DNA from: Streptomyces filamentosus
GTDB lineage: Bacteria; Actinomycetota; Actinomycetes; Streptomycetales; Streptomycetaceae
Direction: 5' to 3'
DNA: 64,000 nt
Assembly (NCBI RefSeq): GCF_014654895.1
Contig: NZ_BNBE01000001.1
Coordinates: 2,889,001 to 2,953,000 of the forward strand
In this document: positions 26,940 to 35,636 of the stretch, in pieces
How positions within the stretch are numbered: position 1 is the stretch's first letter
Layout of the letters: each line of letters opens with the position of its first letter
Notes under the pieces: model-generated
The model's database searches: none
What the model saw: the letters and a program-made list of their open reading frames with translations, nothing else
Told to the model about the DNA's origin: nothing
Position numbers and translations under genes: made by a program

Positions 26940-26981
26940 CCGAAGGGCGGGGTGTTTCACGTGAAACACCCCGCCCTTCGG
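26940..26981. terminator. 42-bp perfect palindrome, probable pyrE terminator
   Basis: Two 21-base arms meet with no spacer; the core is the parS sequence. As RNA it forms a very stable hairpin after CTTTTC, so it could end pyrE transcription. The same DNA serves as a ParB site. Confidence 0.65.
26953..26968. promoter_or_regulatory. parS centromere site (ParB binding)
   Basis: TGTTTCACGTGAAACA, an exact 16-bp match to the bacterial parS consensus. Streptomyces chromosomes carry about twenty such sites around oriC to seed ParB complexes for sporulation segregation. This implies the window lies in the oriC-proximal core. Confidence 0.92.
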
Positions 26982-27098
26982 CGTGCCGTGCCCGTGGGAG
27001 CCCGCACAAGAGTCTGGAAAGATGGCACCGACGATGACGTCGCCCCTAGGTCAGGGACATAGCAACGCCCACACCCGCACATCACAAGGAGCGGACGA

Positions 27099-28121
27099 AT
27101 GCCCATCGCAACCCCCGAGGTCTACGCCGAGATGCTGGACCGGGCGAAGGCCGGCAAGTTCGCCTACCCGGCCATCAACGTGACCTCGTCCCAGACCCTC
27201 CACGCGGCGCTGCGCGGGTTCGCCGAGGCCCAGAGCGACGGCATCATCCAGATCTCGACCGGTGGCGCCGAGTTCCTGGGCGGCCAGTACAGCAAGGACA
27301 TGGTCACGGGCGCCGTCGCCCTGGCCGAGTTCGCGCACATCGTCGCCGCGAAGTACGACGTCACCGTCGCGCTGCACACGGACCACTGCCCGAAGGACAA
27401 GCTGGACGGCTACGTCCGCCCGCTGCTCGACGTCTCCGCCGAGCGCGTCGCCCGCGGCGAGAACCCGCTGTTCCAGTCCCACATGTGGGACGGCTCCGCC
27501 GAGACCCTCGCGGACAACCTGGCCATCGCCCAGGAGCTGCTCGCGAAGGCCCACGCCGCCAAGATCATCCTTGAGGTCGAGATCACCCCGACCGGCGGCG
27601 AGGAGGACGGCGTCAGCCACGAGATCAACGACGAGCTGTACACCACCGTCGAGGACGCGATCCGCACCGCCGAGGCCCTGGGCCTGGGCGAGAAGGGCCG
27701 CTACCTGCTCGCCGCCTCCTTCGGCAACGTGCACGGCGTCTACAAGCCGGGCAACGTCGTCCTGCGCCCGGAGCTCCTCAAGGACCTCCAGGCCGGCGTC
27801 GGCGAGAAGTTCGGCCAGGCGTCCCCGTTCGACTTCGTCTTCCACGGCGGCTCCGGCTCGACCGCCGAGGAGATCGCCACCGCCCTGGAGAACGGCGTGG
27901 TGAAGATGAACCTCGACACCGACACCCAGTACGCCTTCACCCGCCCGGTCGTGGACCACATGTTCCGCAACTACGACGGCGTCCTGAAGGTCGACGGCGA
28001 GGTCGGCACCAAGTCCACCTACGACCCGCGCACCTGGGGCAAGCTCGCCGAGGCGGGCATGGCCAAGCGCGTCACCGAGGCGTGCGAGGCGCTGCGCTCG
28101 GCCGGCAAGAAGCTGAAGTAA
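27099..28121 (+). CDS. fba: Class II fructose-bisphosphate aldolase
   Basis: A 340-residue zinc-dependent glycolytic/gluconeogenic aldolase. Zinc ligands are His in VALHTDHCPKDKL (about residue 92) and the later FGNVHGVYKPGN and FVFHGGSGST histidines; the catalytic Asp is in HTDH. The GSGST and NLDTDTQYA loops bind phosphates. AAGGAGCGGACGA precedes the ATG. Highly biased codon use fits strong expression. Single-gene unit ending in a 14-bp hairpin at 28155. Confidence 0.98.
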   Translation: MPIATPEVYAEMLDRAKAGKFAYPAINVTSSQTLHAALRGFAEAQSDGIIQISTGGAEFLGGQYSKDMVTGAVALAEFAHIVAAKYDVTVALHTDHCPKDKLDGYVRPLLDVSAERVARGENPLFQSHMWDGSAETLADNLAIAQELLAKAHAAKIILEVEITPTGGEEDGVSHEINDELYTTVEDAIRTAEALGLGEKGRYLLAASFGNVHGVYKPGNVVLRPELLKDLQAGVGEKFGQASPFDFVFHGGSGSTAEEIATALENGVVKMNLDTDTQYAFTRPVVDHMFRNYDGVLKVDGEVGTKSTYDPRTWGKLAEAGMAKRVTEACEALRSAGKKLK

Positions 28122-28154
28122 CAGCCGCACGAGGGCTGACGTAGAGCACTGGGG

Positions 28155-28187
28155 AGGGCCCGGCACCCGCTGAGGGTGCCGGGCCCT
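28155..28187 (+). terminator. Hairpin terminator of fba
   Basis: 14-bp stem (AGGGCCCGGCACCC and complement), loop GCTGA, extended by a G-U pair. It lies 33 bases after the fba stop. Confidence 0.8.
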
Positions 28188-28211
28188 TCGCGTACCCGGA
28201 GGAGAGTGGAG

Positions 28212-29387
28212 ATGTACGACTTCGACGAGGTGAGGGACCGGCGGGGCACCTGGTCGGTCCAGTGGGACGGGATCGCGGACCGCTTCGGCGTCTCCGACCT
28301 GCTCCCCTTCACCATCTCCGACATGGACTTCGCCTCCCCTCCGGAGGTCCTCGACGCGCTGCGCGACCGGGTCGGGCACGGCGTCTTCGGCTACACCGAC
28401 TGGCGGCTCGGCGGCGACGGCGGCTTCCGGGAGGCGATACGCCACTGGTACGCGACCCGGCACGGCACCGCGATCGACACCGACGCCCTGGTGTACGCCC
28501 CCTCGGTGCTCAACCAGCTCTCCCAGCTGCTCCGGATGTGGACGGAGCCCGGCGACGGCGTCGTCGTCCACACCCCCACCTACGACGGCTTCCGCAAGGC
28601 CGTCACCGGGCTCGGGCGCGAGCTGCGCGGGGTCCCGGTCGGGGACGCGGAGGCGCTGGAGCGGGAGCTGGCCCGTCCCGGCAGCCGGATGCTGCTGCTG
28701 TGCTCCCCGCACAACCCGACCGGCCGGGTGTGGACGGAGGCGGAGCTGACGGAGTTCGGCCGGCTCGCCCGCCGCCACGGCGTGCCCGTCGTCAGCGACG
28801 AGATCCACGCCGACCTGACCGCCGAGGGCCACCGGCACGTGCCGTGGATCCGGATCGCCGAGGCGGCCGGCGACCGGCGCTGGGCGCTCCTCACCTCCGG
28901 CACCAAGACCTTCAACTTCCCCGCGCTCTCCGGTTCGTACGGCATCGTCGGCGACCCCGGCGACCGCGCCGCGTTCGTGCGGCGGATGGAGACCGGCGAG
29001 GGGCTCGCCTCCCCGGCCGTCCTCTCGCTCACCGCGCACGTCGCCGCCTACCGCCGCGGCGCCCCCTGGCTCGACGCCCTGCGCGGCTACCTCGCGGGCA
29101 CCATGGCGATGGTCGAGGAGCGGATCGCCGGGGGCCTGCCCGGCGTGGAGTGGCGGCCGCCGCAGGCCGGCTACCTCGCCTGGATCGACCTGCGGCCGCT
29201 CGGCATCGACGAGGACCGGCTCCAGGAGGAGCTGGTCGGCACCGAGAAGGTCGCGATCATGCCCGGCGGGACGTACGGCACCCCCGGCTTCGTCCGGCTC
29301 AACGTGGGCTGCCCCCGGGCCAAGGCCGAGCGGGGCGTGGACGCGCTGGTCAGGGCGGCCGGGCGGCTGCGGACCGACCGGGCCTGA
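28212..29387 (+). CDS. MalY/PatB-type aminotransferase (possible C-S lyase)
   Basis: A 391-residue fold-type I PLP enzyme of the MalY/PatB group. The N-terminus DRRGTWSVQWDGIADRFG and FTISDMDFASP are typical; SPHNPTGRVWTEAEL and SDEIHADL contact PLP; the lysine is in TSGTKTFNFPAL near residue 235. Relatives cleave cystathionine or other C-S bonds or act as aminotransferases; which applies is open. ATG 28212 has GGAGAGTGGAG upstream. The MFS exporter gene follows 37 bases later. Confidence 0.87.
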   Translation: MYDFDEVRDRRGTWSVQWDGIADRFGVSDLLPFTISDMDFASPPEVLDALRDRVGHGVFGYTDWRLGGDGGFREAIRHWYATRHGTAIDTDALVYAPSVLNQLSQLLRMWTEPGDGVVVHTPTYDGFRKAVTGLGRELRGVPVGDAEALERELARPGSRMLLLCSPHNPTGRVWTEAELTEFGRLARRHGVPVVSDEIHADLTAEGHRHVPWIRIAEAAGDRRWALLTSGTKTFNFPALSGSYGIVGDPGDRAAFVRRMETGEGLASPAVLSLTAHVAAYRRGAPWLDALRGYLAGTMAMVEERIAGGLPGVEWRPPQAGYLAWIDLRPLGIDEDRLQEELVGTEKVAIMPGGTYGTPGFVRLNVGCPRAKAERGVDALVRAAGRLRTDRA

Positions 29388-29424
29388 GGAGGCGGCCCGC
29401 GCCCGGCCGGGGGACCATGCAGGC

Positions 29425-30918
29425 ATGGCTGCGACCGGACCCGCGGTGCGGATGGACTCGGGCACCGGACGGTGGATCGTCCTCACGACCGTCCTCGGCT
29501 CGGGGATGGCCCTGCTCGACTCCACCGTCGTCAACGTCGCGCTGCCGCACATCGGCGAGGACCTCGGCGCCGACCTCGCCGTCCTCCAGTGGACCGTCAA
29601 CGCCTACATGCTGACGCTGGCCGGGCTGATCCTGCTCGGCGGCTCCCTCGGCGACCGCTACGGCCGCCGGCGGGTCTTCGTCGTCGGCGTGGTGTGGTTC
29701 GCGCTCGCCTCGCTGCTGTGCGGGCTCGCGCCGAACGCCGGGGTGCTGGTCGCCGCCCGCGCCCTCCAGGGCGTCGGCGGGGCGCTGCTCACCCCCGGCT
29801 CCCTCGCCCTCATCCAGGCGAGCTTCCACCCGGACGACCGGGCCAGGGCGGTCGGCCTGTGGTCCGGCTTCGGCGGGGTCGGGGCGGCGGTCGGGCCGTT
29901 CGTCGGCGGCTGGCTGGTGGACGGGCCGGGCTGGCGCTGGGTCTTCCTGCTGAACGTGCCGCTGGCCGCGCTCTGCGTGCCGGTGGCGCTGCGGCACGTC
30001 CCCGAGTCCCGGGACGGGGCCGCGCGCGGACGCCGCTTCGACGTGCTCGGGGCGGTGCTCGGCGCGGCGGCCCTCGGCCTCGTCACGTACGCGCTGATCG
30101 GCGCCGTGTGGTGGGCGGGGGCGGCCGGCGTCCTGGCGGGGGCCGTCTTCGCGCGGGTGGAGCGGCGGCGCGGGGAGGCGGCGATGGTGCCGCCGTCGAT
30201 CTTCCGCTCGCGGCTCTTCACGGCGGTGAACCTGGTGACGCTGTGCGTGTACGCGGCCTTCGGCGGCTTCTTCTTCCTCGCCGCGCTCCAGCTCCAGGTG
30301 GTCTCCGGCTACTCGGCGCTCGCCGCCGGCACGGCCCTGCTGCCGACGACCGTCCTGATGCTGCTGCTCTCGGCGCGCGCCGGCGAGCTGGGGGAGCGGA
30401 TCGGGCCGCGGATCCCGCTGACCGTCGGCCCGCTGCTGTGCGCCGCGGGGATGCTGCTGATGCTGCGGGTCGGCGAGGACGCCCCGTACGTCCGGGACGT
30501 GCTGCCGGCGCTGCTGGTGCTTGGGCTCGGCATGGCCGCCCTGGTGGCCCCGCTGACCGCGACCGTCCTCGCCTCCGTCGACGTCTCCCGCGCCGGGCTG
30601 GCCAGCGGCGTCAACAACGCGGCGGCGCGGGCGGCCGGGCTGGTCGCGGTGGCGGCGCTGCCGCTGCTGACGGGCATGGGGCCGGAGGCGTACCGCTCGG
30701 CGGCGGAGTTCGACGCGACGTTCGGGCGGGCGATGCCGATCTGCGCGGGGGTGCTGGTGGCGGGCGCCGTCCTCGCCTGGACGACGATGCGGCCCCCGGC
30801 GGAGCCGGCCCGCCGGCCGGAGTGCGTCCGCCACTGCGCGGTGGCCGCCCCGCCCCTGGACCCGGGCACCGGTGGCGCCGCCCCGGGTGGGGCAGACTGG
30901 GGGGATGGCCATGCATGA
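29425..30918 (+). CDS. MFS multidrug exporter (DHA2, EmrB/QacA type)
   Basis: A 497-residue transporter with about 14 membrane helices. Motifs: LLDSTVVNVALPHIGEDLG in helix 1, GGSLGDRYGRRRVF (motif A) and the GVGGALLTPGSLALIQASF motif C-like region. Proton-coupled drug or metabolite export is expected; the substrate is unknown. It lies 37 bases after the MalY-like gene, and the DUF3151 gene overlaps its last 14 bases, so the three may be one transcript. The weak site before the ATG leaves the start slightly uncertain. Confidence 0.9.
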   Translation: MAATGPAVRMDSGTGRWIVLTTVLGSGMALLDSTVVNVALPHIGEDLGADLAVLQWTVNAYMLTLAGLILLGGSLGDRYGRRRVFVVGVVWFALASLLCGLAPNAGVLVAARALQGVGGALLTPGSLALIQASFHPDDRARAVGLWSGFGGVGAAVGPFVGGWLVDGPGWRWVFLLNVPLAALCVPVALRHVPESRDGAARGRRFDVLGAVLGAAALGLVTYALIGAVWWAGAAGVLAGAVFARVERRRGEAAMVPPSIFRSRLFTAVNLVTLCVYAAFGGFFFLAALQLQVVSGYSALAAGTALLPTTVLMLLLSARAGELGERIGPRIPLTVGPLLCAAGMLLMLRVGEDAPYVRDVLPALLVLGLGMAALVAPLTATVLASVDVSRAGLASGVNNAAARAAGLVAVAALPLLTGMGPEAYRSAAEFDATFGRAMPICAGVLVAGAVLAWTTMRPPAEPARRPECVRHCAVAAPPLDPGTGGAAPGGADWGDGHA

Positions 30919-31375
30919 GAACCTGCTGGGCGGTCCCGCGCCCACCCTGCTGCCCGACGACCCCGAGCCGCGCGAGCTGCTCGCGCAGGGCACCGCCCCG
31001 GCGGACGTCGCGGCGAAGTACCCGACGTCCTCGCTCGCCTGGGCGCAGCTCGCGGACGACGCATTCGAGGCGGGGCGGGTGGTGGAGTCGTACGCCTACG
31101 CCCGCACCGGCTACCACCGGGCGCTGGACGCGCTGCGCCGCAACGGCTGGAAGGGCCACGGCCCGGTGCCGTGGGAGCACGAGCCGAACCGCGGCTTCCT
31201 GCGGGCCCTGCACGCGCTGGCGCGGGCGGCGGGGGAGATCGGCGAGCAGGCCGAGTACGAGCGCTGCACGACCTTCCTGAGGGACTCCTCGGAGACGGCC
31301 GCCGAGACGCTGGGGCTGACCGCGGGCTCCCGGGCCCGGCGACCCCCGGCCGGTACGATCCCCGGACCGGCCTGA
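30905..31375 (+). CDS. DUF3151 family protein
   Basis: A 156-residue soluble protein with the DUF3151 signature HENLLGGPAPTLLPDDPEPREL at the N-terminus and alpha-helical blocks such as SYAYARTGYHRALDALRRNGW. The helical repeats resemble TPR packing. Function unknown, widely conserved in actinobacteria. Two starts are possible: ATG 30905 (CAGACT 6 bases before, perhaps leaderless) or ATG 30911. Overlaps the MFS gene. Confidence 0.86.
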   Translation: MAMHENLLGGPAPTLLPDDPEPRELLAQGTAPADVAAKYPTSSLAWAQLADDAFEAGRVVESYAYARTGYHRALDALRRNGWKGHGPVPWEHEPNRGFLRALHALARAAGEIGEQAEYERCTTFLRDSSETAAETLGLTAGSRARRPPAGTIPGPA

Positions 31376-31392
31376 AACAGGGGGGAACTGTC

Positions 31393-32301
31393 GTGGGCTA
31401 TCGGGGGGCGTCCGACCGGCGCCGTCGGACGCGGGGAGAACGAACCGGCGGGAGGGGCCGCCGCGAGCGGGTGCGGATCACCCGCCGGGGGCGGCTCCTC
31501 CTGACGTCGCTGGTCCTGGCGACGGTCTCGGTGGGCGGGGGCGCGGCCGTCGCCCACTTCCGGGGCGACGGCGGGGCGGCCCCCGCCGCCCGTGCCCCGG
31601 CGGCGCAGGCCCCGCCGGCGCCGGAACGGACGCCACGGCGGGAACCGGCGCCCACGGCGAAACCGAAGCCGGGACCCACGGCGAAGCCGAAGCCGGAACC
31701 GAAGCCCGGTGCGACCCGGAGGCCCGCCGCCGTGCCGCGGTCGGGCCCGGGCACCTTCACCACCGCCACCGGCACCGGCGAGGTCACCGGCACCGGCGGC
31801 ACGCTGCGCCGCTACCGGGTGCAGATCGAGGAGGGGACCGGCCTCCCGGGCCGGGAGACCGCCGAGGAGATCGAGGCGATCCTCGCCCATCCGCGCAGCT
31901 GGGCCGCGCACGGCCGGGGCCGCTTCCAGCAGGTGGCCTCCGGCGCCGACTTCGTGATCCGGATCGCCACCCCCGACACCGCGGACGCGCTCTGCGCCCG
32001 GCAGGGCTTCGACACCCACGGCGAGCTGAACTGCGAGACCGCCGAGGGGGTCGTGGTGAACCTCAGGCGGTGGACGCTGGGCTCCCCGACCTTCGCGGGG
32101 CCGCCGGAGGAGTACCGGCACCTGATCATCAACCACGAGGTCGGGCACGAGATCGGGCTCCGGCGGCACCTGGGCTGCGGCGGGCCGGGGAAGGCCGCGC
32201 CCGCGATGATGCAGCAGATCAAGGGCCTCGACGGATGTCGTTCGAACGCTTTTCCGTACAGCGAAGAGGGGATCTACATCACCGGTCCGATCGTGTCATG
32301 A
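31393..32301 (+). CDS. DUF3152 membrane-anchored putative zinc metalloprotease
   Basis: A 302-residue protein: basic N-terminus, one membrane helix (LLLTSLVLATVSVGGGAAVA, about residues 37-57), a Pro/Lys/Ala linker with TAKPKPGP repeats (75-115), then an extracellular DUF3152 domain. The zinc motif reads NHEVGHEIGLRRHLGC: HExxH is intact, but the third His is 7 residues after the second, not 6 as in metzincins. MMQQI and GCRSNAFPY follow as in the family. GTG start with AGGGGGG 6 bases upstream. Target protein unknown. Confidence 0.85.
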   Translation: MGYRGASDRRRRTRGERTGGRGRRERVRITRRGRLLLTSLVLATVSVGGGAAVAHFRGDGGAAPAARAPAAQAPPAPERTPRREPAPTAKPKPGPTAKPKPEPKPGATRRPAAVPRSGPGTFTTATGTGEVTGTGGTLRRYRVQIEEGTGLPGRETAEEIEAILAHPRSWAAHGRGRFQQVASGADFVIRIATPDTADALCARQGFDTHGELNCETAEGVVVNLRRWTLGSPTFAGPPEEYRHLIINHEVGHEIGLRRHLGCGGPGKAAPAMMQQIKGLDGCRSNAFPYSEEGIYITGPIVS

Positions 32302-32422
32302 TGCGCATGGGACGCGTGCGAGGAAGCACGCCTCCCGAGGGGACCGGAGCTCCCGTGGCACGCCGCAGAGCGCGCACGGTGGAGCGGACCGCTACCCGGT
32401 AGCCCGTACCGAGGAGACAGCA

Positions 32423-33283
32423 ATGTCATCCACCCCTGTTTCCGCCGGCGCCTCCGGAGCAGGCCCGGCCGTGGACGCCCCGAACCTCGACTTCGCGGGC
32501 ACGACGCCGTACGAGGACTACGTCCAGGCGGACGTCCTCACCCACCTCCAGCACCTCCGCTCGGACGACCCCGGCGAGATGGTCTTCCTGGTCACCACCC
32601 AGGTCATGGAGCTGTGGTTCACGGTCATCGTGCACGAGTGGGAGACCGCGGGCCGCGCCCTGCGCGAGGACCGCCTGCCCGTCGCCGTCGACGCCCTCAA
32701 GCGCTCCGTGCGCGAGCTGGAGGCGCTCAACCACTCCTGGCGGCCGCTGTCCCAGCTGACCCCCGCCCAGTTCAACTCCTACCGGGGCGCCCTCGGCGAG
32801 GGCTCCGGCTTCCAGTCGGCGATGTACCGCCGCATGGAGTTCCTGCTCGGCGAGAAGTCGGCGTCCATGCTCGTCCCGCACCGGGGCGCGCCCCGCGTCC
32901 ACGCCGAGCTGGAGAAGGCCCTCCACGAGCCGAGCCTCTACGACGAGGTCCTCGCCCTCCTCGGCCGGCGCGGCCTGCCCGTGCCGCCGTCCGTCCTCGC
33001 CCGCGACCTCACCCAGCGCTACGAGCCCTCCCCGCAGGTCGAGGCCGTGTGGGCGGCGCTCTACGCGGCGCCCGAGGAGAACCCGGAGCTGGTCCGCCTC
33101 GGCGAGGCCCTCAGCGACGTCGCCGAACTGGTCTGGCGCTGGCGCAACGACCACCTGGTCGCCACCCGGCGCGCCATGGGCTCCAAGACCGGCACCGGCG
33201 GCTCGGCCGGCGTGGCCTGGCTGGAGAAGCGCGCCCAGAAGAACGTCTTCCCCGAGCTCTGGACGGCCCGCAGCCATGTCTGA
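32423..33283 (+). CDS. kynA: Tryptophan 2,3-dioxygenase
   Basis: A 286-residue heme enzyme opening the tryptophan indole ring to N-formylkynurenine. Family signatures: TPYEDYVQADVLTHLQ, the distal His in MELWFTVIVHEWE, FNSYRGALGEGSGFQSAMYR and the proximal heme His in RWRNDHLVATRRAMGSKTGT, followed by GGSAGVAWL. GAGGAGACAGCA precedes the ATG. kynU overlaps its end by 8 bases, giving a catabolic operon. Confidence 0.97.
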   Translation: MSSTPVSAGASGAGPAVDAPNLDFAGTTPYEDYVQADVLTHLQHLRSDDPGEMVFLVTTQVMELWFTVIVHEWETAGRALREDRLPVAVDALKRSVRELEALNHSWRPLSQLTPAQFNSYRGALGEGSGFQSAMYRRMEFLLGEKSASMLVPHRGAPRVHAELEKALHEPSLYDEVLALLGRRGLPVPPSVLARDLTQRYEPSPQVEAVWAALYAAPEENPELVRLGEALSDVAELVWRWRNDHLVATRRAMGSKTGTGGSAGVAWLEKRAQKNVFPELWTARSHV

Positions 33284-34544
33284 CACGTACGAGCGGGCCC
33301 AGGCGCCCGCCCCCGCCCTTCCCGGGGACGCCGGGCGCCCCGCCGCGTCCGCGCTCCGCGAGGAGGCCGCGCGCCTCGACGCCGCCGACCCGCTCGCCGG
33401 CCACCGCGCGAAGTTCGCCCTCGACGACGCCACCGTCTACCTCGACGGCAACTCCCTCGGCGCGCTCCCCGCGCACGTCCCCGCCCGCATGGCCGACGTC
33501 ATCGGCCGCGAGTGGGGCGAGCTGCGGATCCGCTCCTGGGACGAGTCGGGCTGGTGGACCGCCCCCGAGCGGATCGGCGACCGGATCGCCCCCCTCGTCG
33601 GCGCCGCCGCGGGGCAGATCGTCGCCGGCGACTCCACCAGCGTCAACGTCTTCAAGGCGGTCGTCGCCGCGACCCGGCTCGCGGGGGAGGGACGCGACGA
33701 GATCCTCGTGGACGCGTCGACCTTTCCCACGGACGGGTACATCGCCGAGTCCGCCGCCCGGATGACCGGTCACCGGATCGTGGCCCTCGACCCGGCCGAC
33801 GTCCCCGGCGCCGCGAACGACCGGACGGCCCTCGCGCTCGTCAACCACGTCGACTACCGCACCGGCCGGCTCCACGACCTGCCCGGCACCACCGCCGCCC
33901 TCCACGCGGCGGGCGCGCTGGCCGTCTGGGACCTGTGCCACAGCGCGGGCGCCCTGCCCGTGGGCCTCGACGCGCACGGCGTCGACCTGGCCGTCGGCTG
34001 CACCTACAAGTACCTGAACGGCGGCCCCGGTTCGCCCGCGTACCTGTACGTCGCCGAGCGCCACCAGGACCGCTTCGACTCGCCGCTGCCCGGCTGGACC
34101 TCGCACGCCGCGCCCTTCGGCATGGAGCCCGGCTACCGGGCCGCCGACGGCGCCGTCCGGGGCCGCGTCGGCACCCCGGACATCCTGTCCATGCTGGCCC
34201 TGGAGGCGGCGCTCGACGTGTGGGACGGGGTCGGGATCGAGGCCGTCCGCGCCAAGTCCCTCGCCCTCACGGACTTCTTCCTGGAGTGCGTGGCGGCGTA
34301 CGTCCCCGCGGGCCGGGTCACCCCGATCACCCCCGCCGCGCACGCCGAACGCGGCAGCCAGGTCGCCCTGGCCTGCGAGGACGCGCCCGACGTCATGCCC
34401 GAGCTGATCCGGCGCGGGGTCGTCGGCGACCTCCGTCCCGGCCTGCTCCGCTTCGGCTTCACCCCGCTCTACGTCGGCTTCTCCGACGCCGAGCGGGCGG
34501 CCCGGGTCCTCGCCGACGTGCTGGCCGGACGGCCGTCCGACTGA
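33276..34544 (+). CDS. kynU: Kynureninase
   Basis: A 422-residue PLP enzyme cleaving kynurenine to anthranilate and alanine. YLDGNSLGALPAHVPARM at the N-terminus is typical; the PLP lysine is in AVGCTYKYLNGGPGSPAYLY near residue 242; WDLCHSAGALPVGLDAHGVDLA holds the Asp that contacts the ring nitrogen. Overlaps kynA by 8 bases, so coupled translation is likely. Anthranilate produced here could return to tryptophan or feed secondary metabolism. Confidence 0.97.
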   Translation: MSDTYERAQAPAPALPGDAGRPAASALREEAARLDAADPLAGHRAKFALDDATVYLDGNSLGALPAHVPARMADVIGREWGELRIRSWDESGWWTAPERIGDRIAPLVGAAAGQIVAGDSTSVNVFKAVVAATRLAGEGRDEILVDASTFPTDGYIAESAARMTGHRIVALDPADVPGAANDRTALALVNHVDYRTGRLHDLPGTTAALHAAGALAVWDLCHSAGALPVGLDAHGVDLAVGCTYKYLNGGPGSPAYLYVAERHQDRFDSPLPGWTSHAAPFGMEPGYRAADGAVRGRVGTPDILSMLALEAALDVWDGVGIEAVRAKSLALTDFFLECVAAYVPAGRVTPITPAAHAERGSQVALACEDAPDVMPELIRRGVVGDLRPGLLRFGFTPLYVGFSDAERAARVLADVLAGRPSD

Positions 34545-34672
34545 CCTGCCCGCAGCGGCCGGTGACCGGTCGTCAGGTCGGATCTTCACCTGAACTGCGG
34601 GGGCCGGGACCCTGATACGGTCCCCGCAGGTCAGGCCGATCAGGCCCCGTCACCGAGAGGTTGGAACACCCC

Positions 34673-35542
34673 ATGCCGGACCCCGCCGCGCGCGACGCCG
34701 CCGAAGAGGCATCGGCCTTCTCGCACCCGGCCGTCCCTCCCGACGCCACCGCGGCGTACGGCGAACACCCGGACCAGATCGTCGACTTCCACGCCCCCCG
34801 GACCGGCGACGGGCGCGCCCCGCTCGTCGTCGTCCTGCACGGCGGCGCCTGGCGGGCGCCCTACGACCGCCTCCACATCAGCCCCTTCGCCGGCTTCCTC
34901 GCCCGCCGGGGATTCGCCGTCGCCAGCGTCGAGTACCGGCGCGGCCCCGGCCTGCCCCACCAGGGCGCCGCCGCCCCCGTCGCGGGCCGCTGGCCGGAGA
35001 CCTTCGACGACGTCGCCGCCGCCCTCGACGCCCTGCCGGACCTCGCCGCCGCGCACCTGCCCCGCGCCGACCCGCACCGCACGGTCCTCACCGGGCACTC
35101 GGCCGGCGGCCAGCTCGCCCTCTGGGCCGCCGCCCGGCACGTGCTGCCCGCCGGCTCCCCCTGGCGGCTGCCCGCCCCGCCCCCGCTGCGCGGCGTCGTC
35201 GCCCTCGCCCCCATCGGCCACTTCGACCGGGCCCGCGAGCTCGACGTGTGCGGCGGGGCGGTGACGCAGCTCCTCGGCGGCGAGGCGGCGTACGAGGAGC
35301 GGGCCGCCGCCACCGACCCCGCCCGGCTGCTGCCCACCGGCATCGCCACCGCCCTCGTCCAGGGCCGCGCCGACCTCACCGTCCCCGCCGGGGTCGCGGA
35401 CGCCTTCGTGGAGGCGGCGGCGAAGGCCGGCGAGACGGTCGGCCTGACGCTCCTGGAGGACGTCGGCCACTTCCCCCTGATCGACCCGGCGGCCGACGCG
35501 TGCGCGGTGGTCGCGGAGGAGATCGCCCAGCTCGCGTTCTGA
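34673..35542 (+). CDS. Alpha/beta hydrolase, probable kynurenine formamidase
   Basis: A 289-residue alpha/beta hydrolase with oxyanion motif VVLHGGAWRAP (about 46-56), nucleophile elbow TGHSAGGQ (about 142-149), acid in QGRADLTVPAG and His in EDVGHFP. The HGG-W/GHSAGG pattern matches the esterase-type kynurenine formamidases. The tryptophan route needs N-formylkynurenine hydrolysis between KynA and KynU, and this gene follows kynU by 128 bases, so I infer that role; general esterase is the alternative. TACGGT and GAGAGG sit in the leader. Confidence 0.8.
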   Translation: MPDPAARDAAEEASAFSHPAVPPDATAAYGEHPDQIVDFHAPRTGDGRAPLVVVLHGGAWRAPYDRLHISPFAGFLARRGFAVASVEYRRGPGLPHQGAAAPVAGRWPETFDDVAAALDALPDLAAAHLPRADPHRTVLTGHSAGGQLALWAAARHVLPAGSPWRLPAPPPLRGVVALAPIGHFDRARELDVCGGAVTQLLGGEAAYEERAAATDPARLLPTGIATALVQGRADLTVPAGVADAFVEAAAKAGETVGLTLLEDVGHFPLIDPAADACAVVAEEIAQLAF

Positions 35543-35636
35543 GGGGGCCGGGCCCCCGTAGTACTCAAGGGGGACGGGCCGGGATCCGCATCCAGCGGGA
35601 CGCGGGCTCCCGGCCCGGGTCCGTACCGTGTTCGAC

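Larger units (their letters stand above)
26752..27098 (+). other. 347-base intergenic region between pyrE and fba
   Basis: Holds a GC-rich low-complexity tract of repeated CCCGAAG/CCCGAGG words (26752-26870), then the palindrome with parS at 26940-26981, then the fba leader. No gene is supported. Confidence 0.7.
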
